From contig NZ_JABGCB010000008.1 in NCBI RefSeq assembly GCF_013149295.1, positions 1 through 64,000 on the forward strand: DNA of 64,000 bases, written 5' to 3'. This document shows, in pieces, positions 16,298-24,894 of the stretch; the stretch's first letter is position 1; each line of letters begins with the position of its first letter. Source of the stretch: Novosphingobium sp. SG751A (GTDB lineage Bacteria; Pseudomonadota; Alphaproteobacteria; Sphingomonadales; Sphingomonadaceae). The notes beneath the pieces were generated by a model. That model did no database searches, had not been told where the DNA came from, and was given only the letters and a program-made list of their open reading frames with translations. The position numbers and the translations under genes were made by a program.

Positions 16298-17778
16298 AAT
16301 TTTCCTCCCACCGGATTGTTGCCCCACAGGCGTTCGTATTCCCAGCCTGTCAGGTCCTGAACCACATCGCGGGCGGTGGGCGAAGTCGGCTCGCGCCCGC
16401 CCCCGCGCAGATGTTCGATCTCGCCCATCAGCACATCATGCGTGGCGCGGCTGAGGCGGAAACGGGCCGAAACGGCCACGCCAAAGCCCAGCATCACCCA
16501 TGTGCCTATGCCCATTACCAGCACCAGCGTCAGCACCGCGCCGTGGCTCTGCACATCGGCCTTGGGGGCAAATCCGCCTGCGTCCATCAACAATCCCACC
16601 AGCGCCACGGCGGCGGCCTGCGTGGCCTTGCGGATAAAGGTCATCACGCCCGCAAAGGAGCCTTCGCGGCGGCGGCCCGTGACGATCTCGTCCACATCAG
16701 CCATGTAATTATAGGTAGCCCACGGAATGTAATTGAGCGCCCCGCGCCCAAGGCCGACCAGCCCCATGCCGATCCAGATCCAGCCCGATGTGACCGGCAG
16801 CCCCGCCCACCACAGGCCGATCAGCGCCGCCACGCCCAGCGCAAAGCACACCGCCGCCATGCGATAAGCCCGCGAAGGGCTGGAGCGCAGTGCCATGCGA
16901 ATGGCGATCATCACCGCAAAGAGCTGGACGATATACATCGTCCCCAGCAGGCCCGATGCCACCTGCGTCGATCCGGCCAGAGCGAAGATGACAAAGAAGG
17001 TGAAGGCCGCGTTGAAAATGTCCTGCGAGATATAGCCGCCCAGATACATGCCCAGATGGAGCCGGAACGCCCGGATGCGCAGCGTCGAGGACAGGTTGCG
17101 CCACAGATGGAGCAGCGGGGATCCGGCGGCGGGCCGGGGCGGGACGGGGCGCTGCCGCTCCCAGCTGAAGGCATAGAGGAAACCGGCCGTCGCCATGAAC
17201 AAGGCGGCAAAGATTGCGCCCATGATGAGGAACGTGTTTGCGCTGTCGCGCCCCAGCCAGTTGATCAGCCAGAGCGGCAGAAAACCCGCCAGAATGGCCG
17301 ACCCTTGCGCAAACAGGATGCGCACCCCGGCCAGCCGCGCCTTGGTGGCAAAATCGCTGGCCATTTCGGCTGCCAGCGTTTCATAGGGGATGATCTCCAG
17401 CGCATAGGTCAGCTCGAACAGCACATAGGAGACGAGATAGTACCAAAAGGTCTGACCCGGCAGCCACATCAGCGCGAAACTGGGCAGCAGGGGAATAGCG
17501 GCCAGCACGAAAAACCGCCGCCGCCCGAACCTTTGACCCAGCCAGTGCCGGTCGAAATGGTCCGAAATATGCCCAATCGTGGGCGAGACAAAGGCGTCGA
17601 GAATGCGCGCCACGGCAAAGATCAGCGCGGCCTGTCCGGCGGACAATCCGCAGAATCGCGTGTAGAAGATCAGCACCCATGCCGAGATCACCGCCATCGA
17701 CCCCGCGCCCAGCACGTCATTCGCGCCATAGGCCAGGTAATTGACCAATCGGACCGGTCTTGCCGCCGGTTGCGTCAT
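16294..17778 (-). CDS. MFS sugar permease of the glycoside-pentoside-hexuronide (GPH) type
   Basis: 494 residues from the ATG at 17778 (AAGGA upstream). Twelve hydrophobic segments are visible. Family features include GAGSMAVISAWVLIFYTRFCGLSAGQAALIF, RILDAFVSPTIGHISD in the first half and GRRREGSFAGVMTFIRKATQA in the second, as in MelB/GPH cation symporters. The C-terminal tail of about 50 residues is hydrophilic. It probably carries unsaturated galacturonide or rhamnogalacturonan oligomers across the inner membrane to the leaderless GH105 and GH28. It is divergent from the PL22 gene and co-translated with CE12. The ion and sugar specificity cannot be read from sequence. Confidence 0.88.
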   Translation of the reverse strand: MTQPAARPVRLVNYLAYGANDVLGAGSMAVISAWVLIFYTRFCGLSAGQAALIFAVARILDAFVSPTIGHISDHFDRHWLGQRFGRRRFFVLAAIPLLPSFALMWLPGQTFWYYLVSYVLFELTYALEIIPYETLAAEMASDFATKARLAGVRILFAQGSAILAGFLPLWLINWLGRDSANTFLIMGAIFAALFMATAGFLYAFSWERQRPVPPRPAAGSPLLHLWRNLSSTLRIRAFRLHLGMYLGGYISQDIFNAAFTFFVIFALAGSTQVASGLLGTMYIVQLFAVMIAIRMALRSSPSRAYRMAAVCFALGVAALIGLWWAGLPVTSGWIWIGMGLVGLGRGALNYIPWATYNYMADVDEIVTGRRREGSFAGVMTFIRKATQAAAVALVGLLMDAGGFAPKADVQSHGAVLTLVLVMGIGTWVMLGFGVAVSARFRLSRATHDVLMGEIEHLRGGGREPTSPTARDVVQDLTGWEYERLWGNNPVGGKL

Positions 17779-17919
17779 CACGCCATCCTTTTCCCTTGGG
17801 GCCGATTGGCGTTTCACCATGCGGCGCAATTATTCATATTGTGGACTTCGTTTATACTATGTAAAACCGCATCGACAAGCGGCAATAATAGGGCCGCAGC
17901 CTTCATGGGAGATTTTCGG
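17779..17919. promoter_or_regulatory. Divergent promoter region, permease / PL22
   Basis: These 141 bases separate the permease and PL22 starts. TTCATATTG at 17833-17841 is the reverse complement of the CAATATGAA found before both pectin-locus receptors and is embedded in a CAAT-N7-ATTG palindrome (17827-17841). TATACT at about 17854 could be a -10 for PL22, without a convincing -35. Confidence 0.4.
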
Positions 17920-19230
17920 ATGCGTTTCCGCCTTTTGACGGGCTTAATCGCCGCCTCGGTATTGGCCGCCCCCGCCATCGCCAAACCGGCAAAGGAATGG
18001 ATCGACCCGGCCACCGGCCACCGCATTGTGCGCATCAGCACGCAGGGCGGAACCTCCAATCTCTATTTCACGCAAAGCGCCTTTACCCCCAAGGGCGACA
18101 AGATGGTCATCAAGACCCCCGATGGCATCAGTGTGGTCACGCTCTCGGACTGGTCGGTCAAACTGCTGGTGCCGGGGCCGCATCTCAACCTGCTGTTCAC
18201 CGGGCATATCAGCCGCAACGCCTATTACGCCACGCGCGCGCGCGATGATGCGGGCGGGGCGTTCGAGGTCTATGCGGTCGATGTCGATACCGGCAAGGCG
18301 AAGAAGGTGGCCGATGTGGCGGGCGGCTCGATCGGCTCGATCAATGCCGATGAAACGCTGCTGCTGGGGCAATATACTTTGCCCCCCGCCAAGGTGAACC
18401 CGGACGGCACGCTGATCCGCGCCGATCAGGGCAATAATGCCGTGCCCGGCGGCAATACCTATGCCGAAAACCGCCCCGACGGCACGCCCTACACCTATGC
18501 CGATGCGAAAACCCGCTCGCTGCATCGCCGGTTGCATGCCGGTTTCCCGATGGAGGTGTTTACGCAGAACCTCGTCACCGGCGAGCGCAAGACCATCGTG
18601 GCCAGCAATGACTGGCTCAACCATGTGCAATTCTCGCCCAAGGATCCGGGCCTTATCATGTATTGCCACGAAGGGCCGTGGCATGAGGTGGACCGCATCT
18701 GGACCATCCGCACCGATGGCACGGGCAAGAAACTGGTTCACGCCCGCACCATGAACAATGAAATCGCGGGGCATGAGTTCTTTTCCCCTGATGGCGAGAC
18801 GATCTGGTACGATCTGCAAACCCCGCGGGGGCAGGTGTTCTGGCTGGCTGGCTATAATGTGCGCACGGGGCGGCGGACCTGGTATCATCTGGAGCGCAAC
18901 CAGTGGTCGGTGCATTACAACCAGTCGCCCGATCTCAAACTCTTCACCGGCGATGGCGGAGACAGCGAGATGGTAGCCCATGCGCCCGACGGCAAATATC
19001 TCTATCTGTTTACCCCGCGCATGATCCCCGACGATGCCGAAATCCCCACAGCCGATGCGGAAAAGCTGATTGTGCCGGGCACATTCGATCAGGAAAAGCT
19101 GGTCGATATGCGCGCCAACAATTACAAAACCGAACCCAACATGACCTTTACTCCGGATGGCAAATGGATCATTTTTCGCGCGAATTTCGAAGGAACCACT
19201 CACACCTATGCGGTGGCGACCGCCAAGTGA
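17920..19230 (+). CDS. PL22 oligogalacturonate lyase, exported form
   Basis: 436 residues from the ATG at 17920 (GGGAG upstream; an in-frame ATG at 17905 is less well placed). It begins with a signal peptide, RFRLLTGLIAASVLAAPAIA. The seven-bladed propeller shows the PL22 metal and catalytic region: LNHVQFSPKDPG, MYCHEGPWHEVDRIW, IAGHEFFSPDGETIWYD and QWSVHYNQSPD, where the His residues and the Gln correspond to the manganese ligands of Yersinia Ogl. The enzyme cleaves (unsaturated) digalacturonate to 5-keto-4-deoxyuronate. Known Ogl proteins are cytoplasmic, so the clear export signal is noteworthy. GTGA overlap couples it to the next GDSL esterase. Confidence 0.9.
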   Translation: MRFRLLTGLIAASVLAAPAIAKPAKEWIDPATGHRIVRISTQGGTSNLYFTQSAFTPKGDKMVIKTPDGISVVTLSDWSVKLLVPGPHLNLLFTGHISRNAYYATRARDDAGGAFEVYAVDVDTGKAKKVADVAGGSIGSINADETLLLGQYTLPPAKVNPDGTLIRADQGNNAVPGGNTYAENRPDGTPYTYADAKTRSLHRRLHAGFPMEVFTQNLVTGERKTIVASNDWLNHVQFSPKDPGLIMYCHEGPWHEVDRIWTIRTDGTGKKLVHARTMNNEIAGHEFFSPDGETIWYDLQTPRGQVFWLAGYNVRTGRRTWYHLERNQWSVHYNQSPDLKLFTGDGGDSEMVAHAPDGKYLYLFTPRMIPDDAEIPTADAEKLIVPGTFDQEKLVDMRANNYKTEPNMTFTPDGKWIIFRANFEGTTHTYAVATAK

Positions 19231-20444
19231 GGTATGCTTTGTTGCTGGCTGCGCTGCTGGCCGCCGCCCCGGCCCATGCGGGCGTGGCGCGAAGCTGGGG
19301 CGTGGCGATGCAGGTCGCACCGGCGGCGGACGCGCCCTACGCGCCGCCCTCGATTGCCGATGCCACGGTGCGCCAGACCTTGCGCCTTTCGGCGGGCGGG
19401 GATCGGCTGCGGCTGGTGCTCGATAATCAGGACAGCGCGAGCGCCCTGACCATCGACCGTTTTGCCGTGGCGCTGGTCGATGCGAAGGGGGCGGTGATCC
19501 CCGGTTCCACCCGCAGCATCAGCTTTGGCGGGCGGCCCGGCGTGACCATCCCGGCCCATGCCCCGATGATCAGCGACTGGCTGCGCATGCCGGTCAGACC
19601 CCTGACGCGGATAGCGGTGTCCTTCCATGTCGCGCCGGGTCAGGTGCTGGGCGCGTTCCATTCCTTTGGTGCGGCCAAGACGCAACTGGCGCCGGGTGAT
19701 CAGGTGGAAAAGCCTGAATTGTCGGAGGCCGCCACCGTCGAGCGGCGCTTTGTCATTTCAGGCGTCGATGTGGAGGCCAAAACGCCTTTGCGCACCATCG
19801 TCACCTTTGGCGATTCGATCACCGATGGCGTGCGCGCCACGGTCGATTCCGACCTGCGCTGGCCCGATCAATTCGCTGCCCGGCTGCAAAAATCGGGCTT
19901 GAATATAGGCGTGGCCAATGTCGGCATTTCGGGCAACCGGATGCTGGCCGATGGGGCTGGGCTGAATGCTCTGGCCCGGTTTGACCGCGATGTGCTGGCC
20001 ATTCCCGGCGCCAGCCATGTGATCGTGCTGGAGGGCGTCAATGACATTGGCGCTGCATGGCGCGAAAAACGGCATGATAGTTTCGACACCGAGGCCGTGA
20101 TCAACGCCTATCGCCAGATGATCACCCGCGCGCATGACCATGGCGTCAAGATCATCCTGGCCACGATCCTGCCCTATAAGGGCGCGGGCTATTGGTCCGA
20201 ATGGGGCGAGACGCAGCGCCAGAAGATCAACACATGGATTCGCGAGCAAAAGCAGAGCGACGGCATGGTCGATCTGGACTCGGCAATGCGGGATAAGGCC
20301 GACCCGCTGGTGATGAACCCTGTTTACGATTCAGGCGACCACCTGCACCCCAATGACAAGGGCTTTACCGCAATGGCCGATGCCGTGCCGTTGGCGCTGC
20401 TGGCTCAGCACCCAAAGGTTCAGCGCAGGATGCCCACTCGATAG
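19227..20444 (+). CDS. Exported GDSL/SGNH esterase with N-terminal beta domain
   Basis: 405 residues from the GTG at 19227 overlapping the PL22 stop. The signal peptide is RYALLLAALLAAAPAHA. Residues about 20-185 form a beta-rich module (RQTLRLSAGGDRLRLVLDN). The SGNH core follows with VTFGDSITDGV (catalytic Ser), VGISGNRML, VLEGVNDIG and DHLHPNDKG (Asp/His). Such proteins in polysaccharide loci are usually carbohydrate acetyl- or feruloyl-esterases; the precise ester is unknown. The end overlaps the convergent aldose epimerase gene by 25 bases. Confidence 0.85.
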   Translation: MRYALLLAALLAAAPAHAGVARSWGVAMQVAPAADAPYAPPSIADATVRQTLRLSAGGDRLRLVLDNQDSASALTIDRFAVALVDAKGAVIPGSTRSISFGGRPGVTIPAHAPMISDWLRMPVRPLTRIAVSFHVAPGQVLGAFHSFGAAKTQLAPGDQVEKPELSEAATVERRFVISGVDVEAKTPLRTIVTFGDSITDGVRATVDSDLRWPDQFAARLQKSGLNIGVANVGISGNRMLADGAGLNALARFDRDVLAIPGASHVIVLEGVNDIGAAWREKRHDSFDTEAVINAYRQMITRAHDHGVKIILATILPYKGAGYWSEWGETQRQKINTWIREQKQSDGMVDLDSAMRDKADPLVMNPVYDSGDHLHPNDKGFTAMADAVPLALLAQHPKVQRRMPTR

Positions 20445-21538
20445 ACCATCACATGCAGATAGGGTCGGCCCGGATCGATGCGGGCCGACCCGAATTGCGG
20501 GAAATGCGGCGTATCGGGCGGCAGTCCCGGCTCCAGCGCCACACCGTCGCCCATGCGATAGAGATGCCCCGCCTTGCCCGGCTTGCTGCCGTCGAAATAA
20601 TTACCGGTGTAAAGCTGGACTGAGGGCTGGGTTGTCCACATTTCCATCCAGCGGCCCGAGGCGGCATCCGTCATGCGCGCGGCCAGATGGGGCAGGGCGG
20701 TCAGCCCTGCGTCCAGCATGAAACTGTGATCGAACCCGCGCGCCTGCACGATTTGCGGATCACGGCCATCGCGGATCACGGATTCGATCGTGCGCCCGCG
20801 CCGGAAATCGAACGCCGTCCCGCCCACATCGCGCAATTTCCCCGTGGGCAGGTTACCCCGCGCCACCGGCACCATGCGGCTGGCCGGGATCATCAGCCGT
20901 GCCATGGTGGCGGTCCGGCCATCGCCTTCGCCCGACAGGTTAAACAGCGCATGGTTGGTGATGTTGACGATGGTGGGCCGGGTCGTTTCCGCCTCAAACC
21001 GGATCGTCAGCGCACCCTTGGCGTCCAGCCGATAGGTGACCGACACGTGCAATTGCCCCGGATAGCCGCTGTCGCCATCGGGGCTGGTGTGGGTCAGGCG
21101 GACCATCGCGTCCTTGCCGCCATGCACCTCGGCCACCTCGAAGACTTGCCGGTCGAAACCCAGCCCGCCGCCATGCACCGAATTCGGCCCCGCGCCATTG
21201 CGGCGCAGATGATAGGTCACGCCATCGAGCGCAAATTCGGCCCTGGCGATCCGGTTGGCATACCGGCCCACCGTTGCGCCCAGATAGTCCTGATGGGCTT
21301 CATATTCCGCCGCCGTATCGTGGCCAAGCACGATGTCTGCCCGGCGGCTATGGCGATCCGGCGCGATCAGGCTTTGCAAGGTGGCGCCATAGGCCAATAT
21401 CCGCGCCGAAACCGCGCCGTTGCGCAGGACAATCGCCGCCACATGCCGCCCATCGGCCAATGCCCCGCTATCCTCCATCCGCGCGGTGGCGGCATGGGCC
21501 GGGGCGCTGGCCAGTATCAGGGCCAGAGCGATCCTCAA
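20420..21538 (-). CDS. galM: Aldose 1-epimerase (galactose mutarotase family), exported
   Basis: 372 residues from a TTG at 21538 whose codon overlaps the stop of the lyase upstream (TTGA); the start is supported by the signal peptide that follows it, LRIALALILASAPAHA. GalM landmarks are YGATLQSLIAPD, YLGATVGRYANRIA, NSVHGG (His), TNHALFNLSG (His) and VALEPGLPPDTPHFP with the catalytic Glu. The family interconverts alpha and beta anomers of galactose or other hexoses and pentoses. A periplasmic copy may speed the use of galactose or arabinose freed by GH35 and GH51. The substrate is not certain. Confidence 0.9.
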   Translation of the reverse strand: MRIALALILASAPAHAATARMEDSGALADGRHVAAIVLRNGAVSARILAYGATLQSLIAPDRHSRRADIVLGHDTAAEYEAHQDYLGATVGRYANRIARAEFALDGVTYHLRRNGAGPNSVHGGGLGFDRQVFEVAEVHGGKDAMVRLTHTSPDGDSGYPGQLHVSVTYRLDAKGALTIRFEAETTRPTIVNITNHALFNLSGEGDGRTATMARLMIPASRMVPVARGNLPTGKLRDVGGTAFDFRRGRTIESVIRDGRDPQIVQARGFDHSFMLDAGLTALPHLAARMTDAASGRWMEMWTTQPSVQLYTGNYFDGSKPGKAGHLYRMGDGVALEPGLPPDTPHFPQFGSARIDPGRPYLHVMVYRVGILR

Positions 21539-24210
21539 TGGCGCGGTTCCTGCGGGCTGTTGCGATGGACGGGGACATGGGCAGAGTCGATTTCTGCACC
21601 TGCCAGCGCCAGCATCTGGATCGCGGCCAGCCCCCATTGCGCGGCGGCATTGGTGGACAGGCGCGGCCATTCGATCTGATTGCCGATATGCACGCGCGGG
21701 TCATGATCCCATGTGCCAAGCCCTTCATCGCCCGAGAAGAATTCCTCCACCGCGCGGTTCATGAGCGACCGGTCATGGCGCGCCCGTGCCGCATAGGCGG
21801 TCATGCGCGAATAGGCCTCTCGCAAATTGCGCGCGCCAAAGGGCGGGCCGAATTTGGCAAGGAAGTCGGGCTTGGGCGCATTGTACCACTGACAGAATGT
21901 GACCCATGCCTGCGCATAGGATGGTACGTCGATCAGACTGATGATCTCGGCGTTGATTTCCGTCGCGCCAAAGACGGAGGAGAGGTGGCTGATGCCGATC
22001 ATGTCACCCTTGCCAAGGAAACGATGCGTGGCCGGATCATAGGGCGCGCCGCCCGCCAGCCAGCCATATTTCATCGCCCCGATACTCTGCATCCCCGCCG
22101 CAATCCGGTCGCGCCATTGCGGGTCGCCGGTGCGCTCCCACTGGGTCAGCCATGCGCCCACAACTGCGGTCCAACTGGGGCCGAAACCCATGTCGAACGT
22201 GCCCTTTGGCCCGGCATAGGGTTTCGCGCCCGGCACCTTGCGACCGATCTCGACATGGTCCAGCGTCCGGTCGCTGTCCACCAGATCGGCGATCAGATCG
22301 CCCACGCGGTCATCCGCCGTCAGATAGAAATAGATCCGGCGATAGATGGCATTGGACACGCGCGGCTGCTTCGAACTGTCGCCCCAATGCTGTACCCCAT
22401 GGCGCGTGCCCAGCCCCTTGAACCGGCCAAGGTGATAGGTGTCGACCTCGCTGGTATGCCGCGTCATCGCTTCGGCCAGACGGAAGGGCTGGGCCGAACC
22501 TGTGCGCAGCGCCTGATACCACAGCCACAGGTCGGGCGAGAGTTCGCTGTTGTCCCATGCAAAGCCGCCGATGTCATAGCGCCACTGATGCCGGTCGGCG
22601 TCATAGGTGTGCATGATGTCGCCATGGTTCCAGAAGCCGTACCAGCCGCGCCGGTCCACTTCGCCCGCATAGAAATCGACGAGGCGTTCGAGTTGGTCTT
22701 CGACAATCGCGCGGTTGCGGCTGGAGCGGTCGGGCAGCGACCAGTCCCCAAACACGCCCGCCTTGTTCAGATGTTCGGGCGCGGCCATCAGGCGCGGAGA
22801 CGCGGCATTGGCGGCGGACATCGCCTCGATCGCGCTATTCTCCGGCGTCGCCTCACAGGCCCAGAGCGTCAGCTCATGCGTCTTGGCAATGCCGGTCGCG
22901 CTGCCCCAGCCGGGTTCGTAATCCTCATAGGTGATGTCCAGCCCGGCGTTCTGCGCGTCATAGGACTCCATCCCGTTGACCCCGCGCCATGGGCGCAGGT
23001 CCATCGGCTCGGCGCGCGGGCTCCACAGCCATGCCGTCAGATGCGCGGTATCGGAGGCCGCATCGCGCACCGACAGGGCGCTGGGGCAGGTCTGCCAGAA
23101 CCAGCGCTGGGCGATGGCCGCGCCACCGCCGGGGCCGCCGACATAGGCCAAGCCCGGCGCGCGGTGGCCCGAGGCGGAGGCCACCCATGCCATATCGGCC
23201 TGCGTGCGCTTTTCGATGCGGAAGCCATCGGCATTGACCTGTTCCAGCCAGAAGTCGGACCATGTGGGGATGTACTGCAATTTGTCGCGCACCGCCGGGG
23301 CCATTTGCGCGATGGGAGGCGTGGCGCGGCCCTCGATCTGCGCGGCGCGGAAACTCGCGCCCGGATCGCGGCGCAGGCCGGTCAGCGGACGAACGGCCTC
23401 GGCAAACAGGGGGCCATCGCTGGCCATGCGGATGTGGCGGTCATGGGGCGCATCGCGCATCGGCACGGCCACCGACAGGCCCAGCGCGGCAATCGCATCG
23501 CGCGCGGGATCGCCGTCATAGATGAAGCTGTGAACGATGCGTAGATGCCGTGCCCCGGCATAGGCGTAAAAGCGCAGGACAAAGGGCAGGGCGGCCTCTT
23601 GCCCCTGCCGGTGGAGGCCCTCGACCTTGATCACGGCGCGCACCGGGCCGCTTTGCTCAAGGCTGAGGCGGGTGATCGTTCCGGCAAAGGCGGCGCCCAT
23701 CTGGCCCACCAAGGATACCGGCCCCATCACGGCGCGCCCGCCGATGGCGGCCGAGCGGATCACGGCATCGCCCGATTTGGCAAAATCCCATGTCACCCCG
23801 GCGCAGGTCAGACGGATGCCGTCGGCGCTTTGCTCAATGCGGATCGGATCGGCGGGGCCGGGGCCGGGCACGCCGGGCGTAACGGTGATGCCGTCGGGCA
23901 CCGCCTCGCCCATGCTGGCGGGCAGGGCGTGGGCGCTCCATTTGACCGAGCCGTCGGGCCAGAAGGCGGTGGGCCAGCTTTGCGCCGGGATGGCCGCGCT
24001 GCCTGCGGCCAGCGTGAAACCGGAACGCCGCGACACCGCCCCGCGCGGCCATGCCACACCGAAACTGTGGCCCAGATCCGAGGTCGGGCGGCCCTCCAGC
24101 CAGTGCGCGGGGGCGGGAGATGGCGTGGGCGCGGCTTGGCCGATGCGCGGGGCAAGCGCGGCGGCGGGGATCAGGCCGGCCAGTTTGAGAGCATCGCGGC
24201 GGATCATCAT
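21535..24210 (-). CDS. Exo-rhamnogalacturonan-lyase-like protein (PL26 / YetA-like), exported
   Basis: 891 residues from the ATG at 24210, which overlaps the stop of the DUF1961 gene (ATGA). It begins MIRRDALKLAGLIPAAAL, a twin-arginine-type signal. The N-terminal RIFT-barrel region (about 30-330) includes FGVAWPRGAVSRRSGFTLA and FWPDGSVKWSAHA; a large alpha/alpha-barrel region (about 350-720) includes WYGFWNHGDIMHTYD and WDNSELSPDLWLWYQAL; a C-terminal sandwich closes the chain. This layout is that of Penicillium PcRGLX and Bacillus YetA, exolytic lyases of rhamnogalacturonan-I. It would generate the unsaturated ends that GH105 removes. Family assignment is from memory of the fold and motifs. 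Confidence 0.8.
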   Translation of the reverse strand: MMIRRDALKLAGLIPAAALAPRIGQAAPTPSPAPAHWLEGRPTSDLGHSFGVAWPRGAVSRRSGFTLAAGSAAIPAQSWPTAFWPDGSVKWSAHALPASMGEAVPDGITVTPGVPGPGPADPIRIEQSADGIRLTCAGVTWDFAKSGDAVIRSAAIGGRAVMGPVSLVGQMGAAFAGTITRLSLEQSGPVRAVIKVEGLHRQGQEAALPFVLRFYAYAGARHLRIVHSFIYDGDPARDAIAALGLSVAVPMRDAPHDRHIRMASDGPLFAEAVRPLTGLRRDPGASFRAAQIEGRATPPIAQMAPAVRDKLQYIPTWSDFWLEQVNADGFRIEKRTQADMAWVASASGHRAPGLAYVGGPGGGAAIAQRWFWQTCPSALSVRDAASDTAHLTAWLWSPRAEPMDLRPWRGVNGMESYDAQNAGLDITYEDYEPGWGSATGIAKTHELTLWACEATPENSAIEAMSAANAASPRLMAAPEHLNKAGVFGDWSLPDRSSRNRAIVEDQLERLVDFYAGEVDRRGWYGFWNHGDIMHTYDADRHQWRYDIGGFAWDNSELSPDLWLWYQALRTGSAQPFRLAEAMTRHTSEVDTYHLGRFKGLGTRHGVQHWGDSSKQPRVSNAIYRRIYFYLTADDRVGDLIADLVDSDRTLDHVEIGRKVPGAKPYAGPKGTFDMGFGPSWTAVVGAWLTQWERTGDPQWRDRIAAGMQSIGAMKYGWLAGGAPYDPATHRFLGKGDMIGISHLSSVFGATEINAEIISLIDVPSYAQAWVTFCQWYNAPKPDFLAKFGPPFGARNLREAYSRMTAYAARARHDRSLMNRAVEEFFSGDEGLGTWDHDPRVHIGNQIEWPRLSTNAAAQWGLAAIQMLALAGAEIDSAHVPVHRNSPQEPRH

Positions 24211-24860
24211 CGTTGAGCCTTTATGCTGATATGGCGGAAGGCCCAGTGGCTCCATGTGGTGCGCAGGCCAAACCAGCCGGATGTGTAGGGGGCAGAGTCG
24301 GTAAGGGTAAAGAGGCGCGCGCCGCCGCGCTCCACGGCGATGGTCGCGCCATCTGCGGTCAGGGTGATATGCGTCCAGCGTCCCGGAAGAAGGCGCGCAT
24401 CGCCCCGGTCATGTTCGGGCAACAGCGGGCGAACTCCCGGCGTTGCGACATAACGGCGCAGGCGGGTGGTGGTGTTGCGATTGCCGCCGATGCCGACGTA
24501 ATAGGTTTGCAGCGTGTCATAATCCTCGAACCGGCCGGAGCGGGGGGCGGGATCGGAACCATCCTTTTCGCGCGCCATCCAGAAGGCGTTGAGGTCGCTG
24601 ACCGTATCATTGGGGCCGCCATCGGCGATGGACATGGCGTCAAAGCTGATGCGGACCGGGCCGGAGAGGCGGCGGCGATACCAGAGCGTCAGGCCGCGCG
24701 GCGTGTCGATTTCGATATCGATATCGCCATGGGCGAAGGTAACGCGGGCGGGGGCCTCCGTTTCGATGCGCCAGTCATCCGGGTGCAACGCGGCGGGGCG
24801 GGCAAACGCCACCCCGCCGCCAAAACAGAAGGCGGCGCAGAGCAGGAGAGGAAGTCTCAC
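24207..24860 (-). CDS. DUF1961 (YesU-like) concanavalin-fold protein, exported
   Basis: About 217 residues from a GTG at 24860, selected because a perfect AAGGAGG lies at 24873-24867, six bases before it; an upstream ATG at 24878 would put that site inside the gene. A signal peptide (VRLPLLLCAAFCFGGGVAFA) follows. Visible segments are DIDIEIDTPRGLTLWYRRRLSGPVRI, FEDYDTLQTYYVGIGGNRN, RWTHITLTADGATIAVE and GWFGLRTTWSHWAF, typical of DUF1961 proteins encoded in rhamnogalacturonan clusters such as Bacillus yesU. The fold is a jelly roll, so sugar binding or lyase activity is plausible; no catalytic residues are assigned. It lies between the second TonB receptor and the exo-lyase in one operon. 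Confidence 0.78.
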   Translation of the reverse strand: MRLPLLLCAAFCFGGGVAFARPAALHPDDWRIETEAPARVTFAHGDIDIEIDTPRGLTLWYRRRLSGPVRISFDAMSIADGGPNDTVSDLNAFWMAREKDGSDPAPRSGRFEDYDTLQTYYVGIGGNRNTTTRLRRYVATPGVRPLLPEHDRGDARLLPGRWTHITLTADGATIAVERGGARLFTLTDSAPYTSGWFGLRTTWSHWAFRHISIKAQR

Positions 24861-24894
24861 GCGCCGCCTCCTTGGCATCACATCTCGCCCCGGA

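Noticed and set aside
16411..17919. Upstream extension of the PL22 reading frame by about 500 codons
   Set aside because: The frame is open antisense to the permease gene, but the signal peptide and ribosome binding site clearly mark the start at 17920.
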